A stretch of 11,072 bases of DNA, from contig CAYWTX010000056.1 of assembly GCA_964461295.1 (NCBI GenBank), positions 1 to 11,072 on the forward strand. The letters run 5' to 3'. Below the pieces are notes generated by a model. It did no database searches and was not told the DNA's origin. It saw only the letters and a list, made by a program, of their open reading frames with translations. The translations under genes were made by a program, and so were the position numbers. This stretch comes from CAYWTX01 sp964461295. GTDB lineage: Bacteria > Planctomycetota > Phycisphaerae > SM23-33. This document shows, in pieces, positions 1 through 6,766 of this stretch (position 1 is its first letter; the number at the start of each line of letters is the position of its first letter).

Positions 1-106
1 CACGAAATAACCTGAGCAAGCCAGTCTTGGTGGCACAGCTTTCCAAGCTGTGCAGCACAGGTCGGAGACCTGTGCCACCTGGGAAACGTGAACAAGCTAT
101 TTCGTG
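1..106. repeat. Nested inverted-repeat element (MITE/REP-like)
   Basis: Three levels of dyad symmetry are visible. The outer ends CACGAAATA (1-9) and TATTTCGTG (98-106) are perfect inverted repeats, and the match continues imperfectly to about 15 of 20 bases. Inside, GGTGGCACAG (29-38) pairs with CTGTGCCACC (70-79). Within that are two back-to-back hairpins with 9-bp stems and 3-base loops: GCACAGCTT-TCC-AAGCTGTGC (33-53) and GCACAGGTC-GGA-GACCTGTGC (55-75). The arrangement of two head-to-head palindromes resembles BIME/REP elements, and the outer repeats resemble the ends of a small non-autonomous mobile element. No transposase is nearby. The left end coincides with the window edge, so the element could extend further. 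Confidence 0.75.
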
Positions 107-233
107 ACGGCGCCTTTGTTTGCGGTCCCGCCAGATCCCGCCCACCGCGCCGCCATAGCCTTTGAGCGGGTCGTTGCCATGAAATGCCGTTGCCATTCTT
201 CCGGAACCTTACCCCCGAACTACGGCCACGGCG

Positions 234-1076
234 TCACGTCGAGGCGCCCTTGGCCTTGCCCAACTCCGACAGAATCGCCCGCAGGTACCGCAGGCTGGTG
301 GCCACGTTCGATTCGGCGTCCGGGCGGAAGTGGAACGGTTCCAGCGACACCCAGCCGTCGTAGCCGACCTGGCGGAGGGCCTCCAGGATGGGGCGGAAGT
401 CGAGCGTCCCGAAGCCGGGAGCGACGCCCAGCGAGTCGTTGGCGTGAACGTGGCGAATCTCCGGCGCGAACAGACGGATCGTGTCGGCCACGGGACGCAC
501 GTCGTTGGACATCGCCTTGGTGTCCACCATCAGGCCGAGGTTGGGGTGGTTGACCTCGCAGACGAAACCCAGCGCCGCCTCCACCGAACTGAACAGTTGG
601 GTGCAGTCGCCCGGCAGGGGCTCGATGCACATCGTGACGCCGTGCCGGGCAGCCAGGTCCATGCACTTCAGCAGCGAGTCCTTCATGTAGGCGCGGGCCT
701 GGCGGTAGGTGAGACCCGCGTCCACGTTGCGGGTCGGCGGCGAGCCGTAGACCATCAGCGGGCAGCCCACGTCCGCGGCGAACTGGATCAGGGCGCGGAT
801 GTAGTCCACCGCCTTCTGCCGCTTCGCCGCGTCGGCTGAATTCGTGTGAAGCCCCTTCGGAGAGTACAGCAGCATGTGCATGGCGACGATCGCCAGGCCG
901 TGGTCGGCCGCCGTGCGGCGAATCTCGGCACGCCCCTCGGCCGGTATGTCCGTCACCGACTCGGCGAAGGTGAACGGCGCGATCTCCAGCCCCTCCAGTC
1001 CCTGGGCGCGGGCGTATTCGCACGTGCGATGCCACGACCATCCGGCGAAAACCTCGTTGCATACCGCAAGTTTCAT
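234..1076 (-). CDS. Sugar phosphate isomerase/epimerase, AP endonuclease 2-type TIM barrel
   Basis: This 280-residue protein has the length and layout of the xylose-isomerase-like TIM barrel family (ketose 3-epimerases, IolE, hydroxypyruvate isomerase). The four metal ligands are visible: E152 (CIEPL), D185 (MVDTK), H211 (HVHANDS) and E246 (SLEPF). As I recall them, these are the same residue numbers as in D-tagatose/D-psicose 3-epimerases. However, the substrate-contacting positions 158, 188 and 217 of those enzymes (Glu, His, Arg) are here Cys, Ala and Gly, so a simple ketose 3-epimerase is unlikely. The ATG is preceded by AAGGAG at a 6-base spacing, which fixes the start. It is the last gene of the operon, 65 bp after a second barrel of the same superfamily. 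It probably acts on a keto-sugar or inosose-like intermediate; the substrate is unknown. Confidence 0.85.
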   Translation of the reverse strand: MKLAVCNEVFAGWSWHRTCEYARAQGLEGLEIAPFTFAESVTDIPAEGRAEIRRTAADHGLAIVAMHMLLYSPKGLHTNSADAAKRQKAVDYIRALIQFAADVGCPLMVYGSPPTRNVDAGLTYRQARAYMKDSLLKCMDLAARHGVTMCIEPLPGDCTQLFSSVEAALGFVCEVNHPNLGLMVDTKAMSNDVRPVADTIRLFAPEIRHVHANDSLGVAPGFGTLDFRPILEALRQVGYDGWVSLEPFHFRPDAESNVATSLRYLRAILSELGKAKGAST

Positions 1077-1141
1077 GTTGAACTCCTTCTTCCCAGGTTC
1101 CTCGACATCGACGTCCGTCGGTCAATCGGCCATCGGCAATC

Positions 1142-1951
1142 TCACTGGCCCCACACGCTGCGCACCTTGTGGACGTAATGCGGGAACACCTGCTCCGGCG
1201 GGGCAAGCTCCGGCTCCCATCGCTTCTCCCACTCGTAGCTCAGGTAGCCCGCGAAGCCGTCCCGCTTGAGCTGGCCCAGCATCTCGCCCAACGGCAGGTC
1301 TCCGGCGCCCAGCATCACGTGATGCCGCTTCCCATCGATGCCGACGTAGTCATCCTTGACGTGGCAGTACGCGATCCGCGGCCGGATCAGCCGGTACGTC
1401 TCCCGCCACTCGCCGGTGTCGGCGAAGGTGTTGTTGAGGTCGAAGACCACGCCCAAGCCGGGCGAGTCCACCGCGCCGACGATCTGCATGAGGTCGGCGC
1501 CGCGCGACCACACCGTGTGCGTCTCCAGGGCCAGCACGATCCCCCCGTCCGCCGCCTCCTTCGCCAGCGGGCGCAGCGCCGCCGCGATCCGTGCGGCCAC
1601 CGCCGAACGTTCCTCCCCTTCGGGCTTGCCCCCGTAGCACCGCACCGCCCCGGCCCCCAGCGCCGCGCCCAGGGCCATCAGCCGCCGCGTGAGGTCCTGG
1701 TTGGCCCGCACCTGCCGCCCGTCGGCGGACGCATACGACGTGTAGGCCGACAAGGCGAAGATCGACGCGCCCGCGCGGGAGAATACCTCCCTCACCCGCC
1801 GCAGTTCGTCGGCGGACGCGTCGGGCCTGAGGTGCAGGCCGTCCTCGGCGACCCGCAGTTCCACGCCGTCGAACCCGCAGGCCGCGGCGTTGCGGGCAAT
1901 CTGCTCCAGCGTCCACTCGGGGCAGCCCAGCGTCGAGAATCCCAGTTTCAT
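1142..1951 (-). CDS. Sugar phosphate isomerase/epimerase, xylose isomerase-like TIM barrel
   Basis: This is a 269-residue TIM barrel of the same superfamily as the next gene but clearly divergent from it, so it is not a recent duplicate. Candidate divalent metal ligands are E143 (ALETHT), D171 (VFDLNNT), H197 (YCHVKD) and E240 (SYEWEKRW). The C-terminal SYEWEKRW motif followed by a short tail is typical of a large family common in Planctomycetota and often annotated only as 'sugar phosphate isomerase/epimerase'. The ATG has an AGGAG site at 6-7 bases that overlaps the stop codon of the upstream glycyl radical enzyme gene (9-base gap), which indicates translational coupling. The likely role is isomerisation, epimerisation or beta-elimination on a keto-sugar made by the Gfo/Idh dehydrogenase. 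No substrate can be assigned. Confidence 0.85.
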   Translation of the reverse strand: MKLGFSTLGCPEWTLEQIARNAAACGFDGVELRVAEDGLHLRPDASADELRRVREVFSRAGASIFALSAYTSYASADGRQVRANQDLTRRLMALGAALGAGAVRCYGGKPEGEERSAVAARIAAALRPLAKEAADGGIVLALETHTVWSRGADLMQIVGAVDSPGLGVVFDLNNTFADTGEWRETYRLIRPRIAYCHVKDDYVGIDGKRHHVMLGAGDLPLGEMLGQLKRDGFAGYLSYEWEKRWEPELAPPEQVFPHYVHKVRSVWGQ

Positions 1952-1960
1952 GCGACGCTC

Positions 1961-4900
1961 CTATTGCTCGCCGACGATCCGTTCGCACACCAGGCGGCGG
2001 AAGTCGTCGGACAGGCTCGCGAAGTACGCCGAGAAGCCCGTGACCCGCACGATGAGGTCGCCGTGATTCTCGGGATGCCTGCACGCGTCCTCGATCGTCT
2101 GCTTGTCCAGCACGTTGGCGTTGATCAGCGTTCCGCCCAGGCGGAAATGCGTGCGGATGAGGGCCTCGAACTTGGCGACGGCCTCGTCGTCGATCCCCGA
2201 GGCGATGTCCACGTCCAGTTGCAGCGGCGCCGGGTTGCCGTACCCGCACTGCACCGCCGCGACGGCGCTGGACACGGCCGTGGGCGACATCGCCCCGCCG
2301 TGCAGGCGTCCGGGATTCGGGTTGGCGCCGAACGAGATCGGCTCGCCGGCGCCCCGCCCGTCGGGCGTCGCGCCCGTCTGGCGGCCCATCGACACCGTGC
2401 TGGCCCATGAGAACAACCCGGGGCTCATGCGGTGGCCCGCCGGCGTCGGCGAGGCCGTCACCATCTCCGCGAACTCTCGCGAGATTCGTTGGGCCCATTG
2501 CAGCCCGGGCGTCGCCCCGCGCCCGAACCCGCCGACGGTCCGCATGAGCCGGCGCGCGCTGTCCTGGCCGGCCCAGTTGTCGCGCAGACACCGGTGCAGT
2601 TGGGCCCAGCTCACCGCGCCCTCGCGCTGGACGCGCTGCTCGATGGCGGCCAGCGAGTCCGCCGCCGTCGCCAGGGCCGCGCCGTCCACGCCGATGTTCG
2701 TGAACTCCAGGCTCCCGTGCGAGGCGTCCACGCCCTTCTCGATGGGGCCATGGCACAGCAGCGACAAGGCCAGCTCCGGATACAGCCGGTGCTGGTGGGC
2801 CATGTGGATGTCGATCCCCTCGGCCGTCACGGCCACCGCCCGCCGCAGGTGTCGCACGAACAGTTCCCACAGCCGCTGCACGCTTGCCGAGGCGGCGTCG
2901 GGCAGCAGTTCGTCCAGGGCGGCCAGGAGCACCTTGGCGAAGTTGATCTTGATGACGTCGCAGAAGCTGTACTCGCGCCCGGGGAGGCAGAACCAGTGGC
3001 ACCCCGCCTGGACCCTTTGCCGCGCCGCCTCCAGCGGGAAGCCGCGCCGCACGAAGCCGTCCACCACGGCCTCCAGGCCCGCGAACCGCGGAATGCCCAT
3101 CCTGCCGGCGAGCAGAAGTTCCACGGCCCGGCGCATCAGCGCCGGGTCCATCGCGTCGTGCACCATCACCGCGATGTTCGCCGGGATCGCCACCCGGCTG
3201 GCCGCCTCCAGCACCAGCAGCGAGACCGGATTGCACACGTCGCGCCCCTGCTCGTCCACGCCGCCCACCTGCACGTAGGAGGAATCCTTCAGCAGGAAGC
3301 ACGCCAGGTGCAGCGTCGCCTCCTCGTCGCCTAGCCGCCCCGCCTGGCGGTCGCGCACGTAGTATGGATGCAGCAGCCGGTCGATGCGCCCGATGGACCC
3401 GCCGCCGATGTATGCCCTCTTGGCCATCTGATACCACGCCAGCCACTGGCACGCCTCGCGGAACGTCGCCGGCGGCGCCGCGACCAGCCGCTTGTTCAGC
3501 TCGGCCATCTCCAGCAGATTCGCCCGGCGAGCCGCGTCGGTCTCGCCCGCCGCCGCCGCGCACGCGTCGGCGCCGTGCCGGGCGATCCATTCCTGCACGC
3601 CGCGCACGAACTCCGTCAGGGCGTGGTAGTACTCCTGCTGCTGGGCCCCCCGGTTGACCGCCCGGTAGCGGTCGATCTTCGCCAGCAGCCCGCCGAAGCC
3701 CAGTCCCAGCCCGACCTCAACGTCCGGAAGGAAGTGCTGCGTGGCCCCAATCCCATGCACAATGCCGTACTTGTCCTGCTCGGCTGCCAGATGCCCCCAC
3801 AGTCCCTGGGCGTCCCATCCGGCGACGTACGGGTCGAACGTGACGTAGTAGCCGCCCAGCAAGGAACTGTCGGCGTCCACGTAGGTCGGGCAGGCGTTGA
3901 GGAACGCCCGGAAGTTCCGCGCACAGCCCAGCGGGCCCGCCACGCGCCCGTCGGAGCGATCCGTCCGCGGCGTGAAGGCCAGCGCCCGGCCTTCCAGCGG
4001 CACCTGGCCCCAGTCGTCCACGTCGCGCGGGCCCTGCTGCCTCTTGACGGCCGTGTGACGCAGCTTCGTCCGGCGCAGCGCCTCCAGGCGGGCCTGGCAG
4101 GCGCCCGTTCCGGCCGCCCGCGGCGGCTGCGCCGCCGCGCAGCGCACGGGCAGGCCGCGAGACTCCAACGCCCGCGCCATGCGGCCGATCGCCTCGGCCG
4201 ACGGCGGCGAGTTCGTCGCCCCGGCCACGTCTTGCCCCAGTGCCTGCCGCTTGCCCTCGCCCAGGGCATGGTGCGCCAGCAGTTCCACCCGCCGCACGTT
4301 GCCCAGGGCGGCAACGAAGGACGCGATGTCGGCCGCGTCGTCCGGCGAGTCGTTGAAGCCGCCGATCATCGGCACGCGGAGGACGACCGCGGCATCGTGC
4401 CGCGCCAACCGGCGCAGGTTCGCCAGGATCAGGTCGTTGCCCGCGCCCGTGGCCGAGCGGTGCCTGGCCGAATCGACGTGCTTCAGATCGGCCAGGAACA
4501 GATCCACCACCGGCAGCAGCGTCGCGACGGTCTGCCACGGGGCGTGCAGGGCCGTGTCCAGCGCCGTGTGCAGGCCCGCGTCGCGGCAGGCGCGGAGCAA
4601 CTCCAGGCAGAACTCCGCCTGCGCCAGCGGCTCGCCGCCCGACAGCGTCACCCCGCCGCCGGATGCCTCGTAGTACGCCCGGTCTTCCAGGGCCGCCCGC
4701 AGCACCTGCTGGACGCTCATCCATCGCCCGGCCAGCGCCATCGCGCCGCCGGGACAGGCCGACACGCAGGCCCCGCACGCCCGGCAGCGGGCGCGGTCGA
4801 TCGCGTGCCCGCCGCCGCCCACGCTGTGCGCGCCGCTGGGACAGGCCGACACGCACGCGCCGCAACCCGTGCACAGCGCGCGGGTGAACATCAGTTCCGG

Positions 4901-5077
4901 CTCGGGGCCCAGGCCCTCGGGGTTGTGGCACCACGAGCATCGCAGCGGACAGCCCTTGAGGAACACCGTGGTGCGGATGCCCGGCCCGTCGTGCAGGCAG
5001 AACCGCTGCACGTCGAACACCAGGCCTGTCGCCGTCGTCGGCGCGTCCAGCCCGCAAGATGCCGCCGCGATCCGCAT
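1961..5077 (-). CDS. Fused glycyl radical enzyme activase (radical SAM) and glycyl radical enzyme
   Basis: This 1038-residue protein joins two enzymes that are normally separate. Residues 1 to about 315 are a complete activating enzyme: the opening GLVFDVQRF...HDGPGIRT; the radical SAM cysteines C43, C47 and C50; two ferredoxin-like [4Fe-4S] motifs (C69/72/75/79 and C98/101/104/108); and SGGEP (146-150). The two extra clusters are the pattern of the activases of non-PFL enzymes. Residues from about 330 to the end are a PFL-like glycyl radical enzyme: an HFLPD block at H448, the putative thiyl Cys C693 in AGCHWF, D707 fourteen residues later as in glycerol and propanediol dehydratases, and the radical-bearing G1014 in RVTGFSAYF. 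The acidic residue two after the Cys in the GCVE motif is Trp here. There is no stop, and no ATG between M300 and M524. A GTG at V311 has no convincing ribosome site. The start follows AGGAAGG at 6 bases and is one base past the upstream stop. The reaction is unknown, but an oxygen-sensitive lyase or dehydratase acting on a sugar-derived substrate is likely. Confidence 0.9.
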   Translation of the reverse strand: MRIAAASCGLDAPTTATGLVFDVQRFCLHDGPGIRTTVFLKGCPLRCSWCHNPEGLGPEPELMFTRALCTGCGACVSACPSGAHSVGGGGHAIDRARCRACGACVSACPGGAMALAGRWMSVQQVLRAALEDRAYYEASGGGVTLSGGEPLAQAEFCLELLRACRDAGLHTALDTALHAPWQTVATLLPVVDLFLADLKHVDSARHRSATGAGNDLILANLRRLARHDAAVVLRVPMIGGFNDSPDDAADIASFVAALGNVRRVELLAHHALGEGKRQALGQDVAGATNSPPSAEAIGRMARALESRGLPVRCAAAQPPRAAGTGACQARLEALRRTKLRHTAVKRQQGPRDVDDWGQVPLEGRALAFTPRTDRSDGRVAGPLGCARNFRAFLNACPTYVDADSSLLGGYYVTFDPYVAGWDAQGLWGHLAAEQDKYGIVHGIGATQHFLPDVEVGLGLGFGGLLAKIDRYRAVNRGAQQQEYYHALTEFVRGVQEWIARHGADACAAAAGETDAARRANLLEMAELNKRLVAAPPATFREACQWLAWYQMAKRAYIGGGSIGRIDRLLHPYYVRDRQAGRLGDEEATLHLACFLLKDSSYVQVGGVDEQGRDVCNPVSLLVLEAASRVAIPANIAVMVHDAMDPALMRRAVELLLAGRMGIPRFAGLEAVVDGFVRRGFPLEAARQRVQAGCHWFCLPGREYSFCDVIKINFAKVLLAALDELLPDAASASVQRLWELFVRHLRRAVAVTAEGIDIHMAHQHRLYPELALSLLCHGPIEKGVDASHGSLEFTNIGVDGAALATAADSLAAIEQRVQREGAVSWAQLHRCLRDNWAGQDSARRLMRTVGGFGRGATPGLQWAQRISREFAEMVTASPTPAGHRMSPGLFSWASTVSMGRQTGATPDGRGAGEPISFGANPNPGRLHGGAMSPTAVSSAVAAVQCGYGNPAPLQLDVDIASGIDDEAVAKFEALIRTHFRLGGTLINANVLDKQTIEDACRHPENHGDLIVRVTGFSAYFASLSDDFRRLVCERIVGEQ

Positions 5078-5078
5078 G

Positions 5079-6257
5079 TCACGCCTTCCTCAGGAACCCC
5101 GGATCGGTGATTCGCTTGGCCTGATCGGCCTTGGCGCCGTAGCCCGAGCCCTTCCGCAGTTCCGCCAGCGTCGCGTCGTACGCCGCGCGGTCCAGCGGCA
5201 GGGACACGCCCTTGCCCGTCCGCCCGGAGTAGATCACCGCGTTGGCCAGTTCCACCTGCGCCGCCCCCGACCGGCCGTCGCAGAGCAACTCCTCGCCGCC
5301 CAGCACGTGCCGGGCGAAATTGCGCATCACGTCGACGTGCCCGGTGGGCCGATCCTCGACGCCCAAGGGCACTTCCTCGCACTCCGGCCTGGCCCACATC
5401 TCCGTGTTGGCCTTCGTGAACTCCCGCACCGCCCGCTTGAAGCGGTAATGCTTCACCACGCCGTCGCGATAGAGGATCTTGCCCAGGTCGCCGTAAACCT
5501 CCATCGACTGGCACGGGCCGGGCTCGATGGTCGAGCAGTACAGGTAGCCGAATCCGCCGCCCGCGAAGCGAAGCACCGCCTGGGCACAGTCCTCCACCTC
5601 GATGTCGTGCATCGCCGCGCCCGTGAAGCCCTGCACCCACACCGGCAGGCCGGTGAGGCTGAGGAACAGGTCGGTGATGTGCGGCGACTGGTTGAGCAGC
5701 ACGCCGCCGCCCTCGCCCACCCACGTCGCCCGCCACTTGCCCGCGTCGTAATACGCCTGGCTGCGGTAGTCCGGCGCGATCAGCGTCGCGCGGATCAGCG
5801 CCCCAAGCTCCCCGCGCCGCGCGATCTCGATCGCCCGCCGGCAGGCCGGAATGAACCGCATCTGGTACATCACGCCCAGCGCCCGCCCGGCCCGCCGGGA
5901 GGCCTCCACCATCCCGTCGGCCGCCGAAACGCTCTCCGCCAGCGGCTTCTCGCTCAGCACGTGCAGGCCGGCGGCAAAACAGTCGATGGCGATCGGCGCG
6001 TGCAGCGGATGCGGCGTGGCCACCAGCGCCGCGGCGCACAGCCCGGCGCCGAGCAGTTCGGCGTGCGAGGAGAACCACGGCACGCCCAATTCCTCGCCCA
6101 CCTTCCGCGCCTGCGCGGCGTCGGCGTCGCACACGGCTGAGAGCTTCATCTCCGGCACGTGGGCAGCGATGTTGCGGCAGTGCTGCATGCCCATGCCGCC
6201 CAGGCCGATCACGCCGACGGTCAGGCCGCCGCCGGCCGGCGCGTCACGCCGAGTCAT
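5079..6257 (-). CDS. Gfo/Idh/MocA family NAD(P)-dependent oxidoreductase
   Basis: The protein has 392 residues, a usual length for the family. The N-terminal Rossmann fold shows VGVIGLGGMG (residues 14-23), followed by an acidic D44 after the second strand. The family-defining EKP motif is at 103-105 (LSEKPLA). The substrate domain has GEGGGVLLNQSPHITD (181-196), in which H193 is the probable catalytic His of the GGG...H..D signature. These enzymes oxidise or reduce a sugar or inositol hydroxyl with bound or free NAD(P). An open frame extends upstream to 6440 but runs through the cupin gene. The ATG at 6257 is chosen because it overlaps the cupin stop as ATGA, has GGAG at 7 bases, and sits 14 residues before the fold begins. 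It is coupled to the downstream activase-glycyl radical enzyme gene with one base between stop and start. Confidence 0.9.
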   Translation of the reverse strand: MTRRDAPAGGGLTVGVIGLGGMGMQHCRNIAAHVPEMKLSAVCDADAAQARKVGEELGVPWFSSHAELLGAGLCAAALVATPHPLHAPIAIDCFAAGLHVLSEKPLAESVSAADGMVEASRRAGRALGVMYQMRFIPACRRAIEIARRGELGALIRATLIAPDYRSQAYYDAGKWRATWVGEGGGVLLNQSPHITDLFLSLTGLPVWVQGFTGAAMHDIEVEDCAQAVLRFAGGGFGYLYCSTIEPGPCQSMEVYGDLGKILYRDGVVKHYRFKRAVREFTKANTEMWARPECEEVPLGVEDRPTGHVDVMRNFARHVLGGEELLCDGRSGAAQVELANAVIYSGRTGKGVSLPLDRAAYDATLAELRKGSGYGAKADQAKRITDPGFLRKA

Positions 6258-6706
6258 TTCCCATCTCCCTGCGGGCGGGGCGCGCCCGCCGACACGACCT
6301 TCTCGTAGTCCCATCCGTTCCGCGCGCACATCGCCCGGGCGTGCTCGTCCCACGTGGGCTCCTCGCGGGCGCGGTCCGACACGAAGCAGTCCACCGCCAG
6401 GTATCGCATCGGCCCGCCCTCGGCCCGGATGGCGTGCCACGTGCCCGGCGGAATCAGCACCACGTCGCCGGGGGCCACGACGTGGCCGGCGGCGTCGTCG
6501 CCCACGGTCAGCGTGCCGCGGCCCTCCAGGACGTGGAACACCTGCTCGGTGTCGTCATGCTTGTGCCGCGGCGGCGACTGGCCCGGGGCCAGCACGACCA
6601 CGAACGCCTCGGAGCACCGGGCCTCCGAACGGTCGAACACCAGGTCGTTCACGTGCGTCGGGAAGCGGTATCGCTTCAGCCCCTGGGTTGGGTATACGTA
6701 AGCCAC
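6254..6706 (-). CDS. Small single-domain cupin protein
   Basis: This 150-residue protein has one cupin barrel. The first motif reads PGQSPPRHKHDDTEQVFHVLEG, with metal-binding His, His and Glu (H48, H50 and E54 counting from the GTG start). The second motif is PGDVVLIPPGTWH, with H91. Cupins of this size beside Gfo/Idh and sugar-isomerase genes are often sugar isomerases, sugar-binding proteins or uncharacterised metal proteins; the exact job here is unknown. An ATG ten codons upstream (6736) gives 160 residues but has no ribosome site. The GTG at 6706 has GGAG at 7 bases and starts directly at AYVYPTQGLKRYRFP, which looks like the family start. Its stop overlaps the start of the Gfo/Idh gene by 4 bp. 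Confidence 0.85.
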   Translation of the reverse strand: MAYVYPTQGLKRYRFPTHVNDLVFDRSEARCSEAFVVVLAPGQSPPRHKHDDTEQVFHVLEGRGTLTVGDDAAGHVVAPGDVVLIPPGTWHAIRAEGGPMRYLAVDCFVSDRAREEPTWDEHARAMCARNGWDYEKVVSAGAPRPQGDGK

Positions 6707-6713
6707 TACAGGT

Positions 6714-6717
6714 CTCC
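6714..6717 (-). promoter_or_regulatory. Ribosome binding site deciding the cupin GTG start
   Basis: On the minus strand GGAG lies 7 bases before the GTG at 6706-6704. No comparable site precedes the alternative ATG at 6736, so the shorter, GTG-initiated cupin is preferred. Confidence 0.6.
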
Positions 6718-6741
6718 GATGGCAGGTTCGTCGCATCCCGA

Positions 6742-6758
6742 ACGGACCGCTGGTCCGT
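6742..6758. other. Short hairpin between the first operon gene and the cupin
   Basis: ACGGACC and GGTCCGT form a perfect 7-bp stem around a 3-base loop, in the 60-bp gap between the first operon gene (stop at 6767) and the cupin start. No run of T follows it on the minus strand, so it does not look like an intrinsic terminator. It could shape mRNA stability or processing between the two genes. No function is shown by the sequence itself. Confidence 0.45.
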
Positions 6759-6766
6759 CGAATCTC

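Noticed and set aside
173..196. Direct repeat GTTGCCAT twice, 8 bases apart
   Set aside because: It is too short and isolated, with no third copy and no link to another feature.
1350..3590. Minus-strand open frame of 746 codons across the glycyl radical enzyme and first TIM barrel
   Set aside because: It is in a different frame from two well-supported genes, is composed of low-complexity Arg/Gly/Ala residues, and shows no family motif. It is a by-product of GC-rich codon use.
3368..5110. Plus-strand open frame of 580 codons opposite the activase
   Set aside because: It is antisense to a gene with all its catalytic motifs, is Arg/Gln/Ala/Pro rich, and has no recognisable domain.
6258..6440. 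Longer start for the Gfo/Idh gene
   Set aside because: The extra 61 codons lie inside the cupin gene in another frame and precede the Rossmann fold without any conserved motif.
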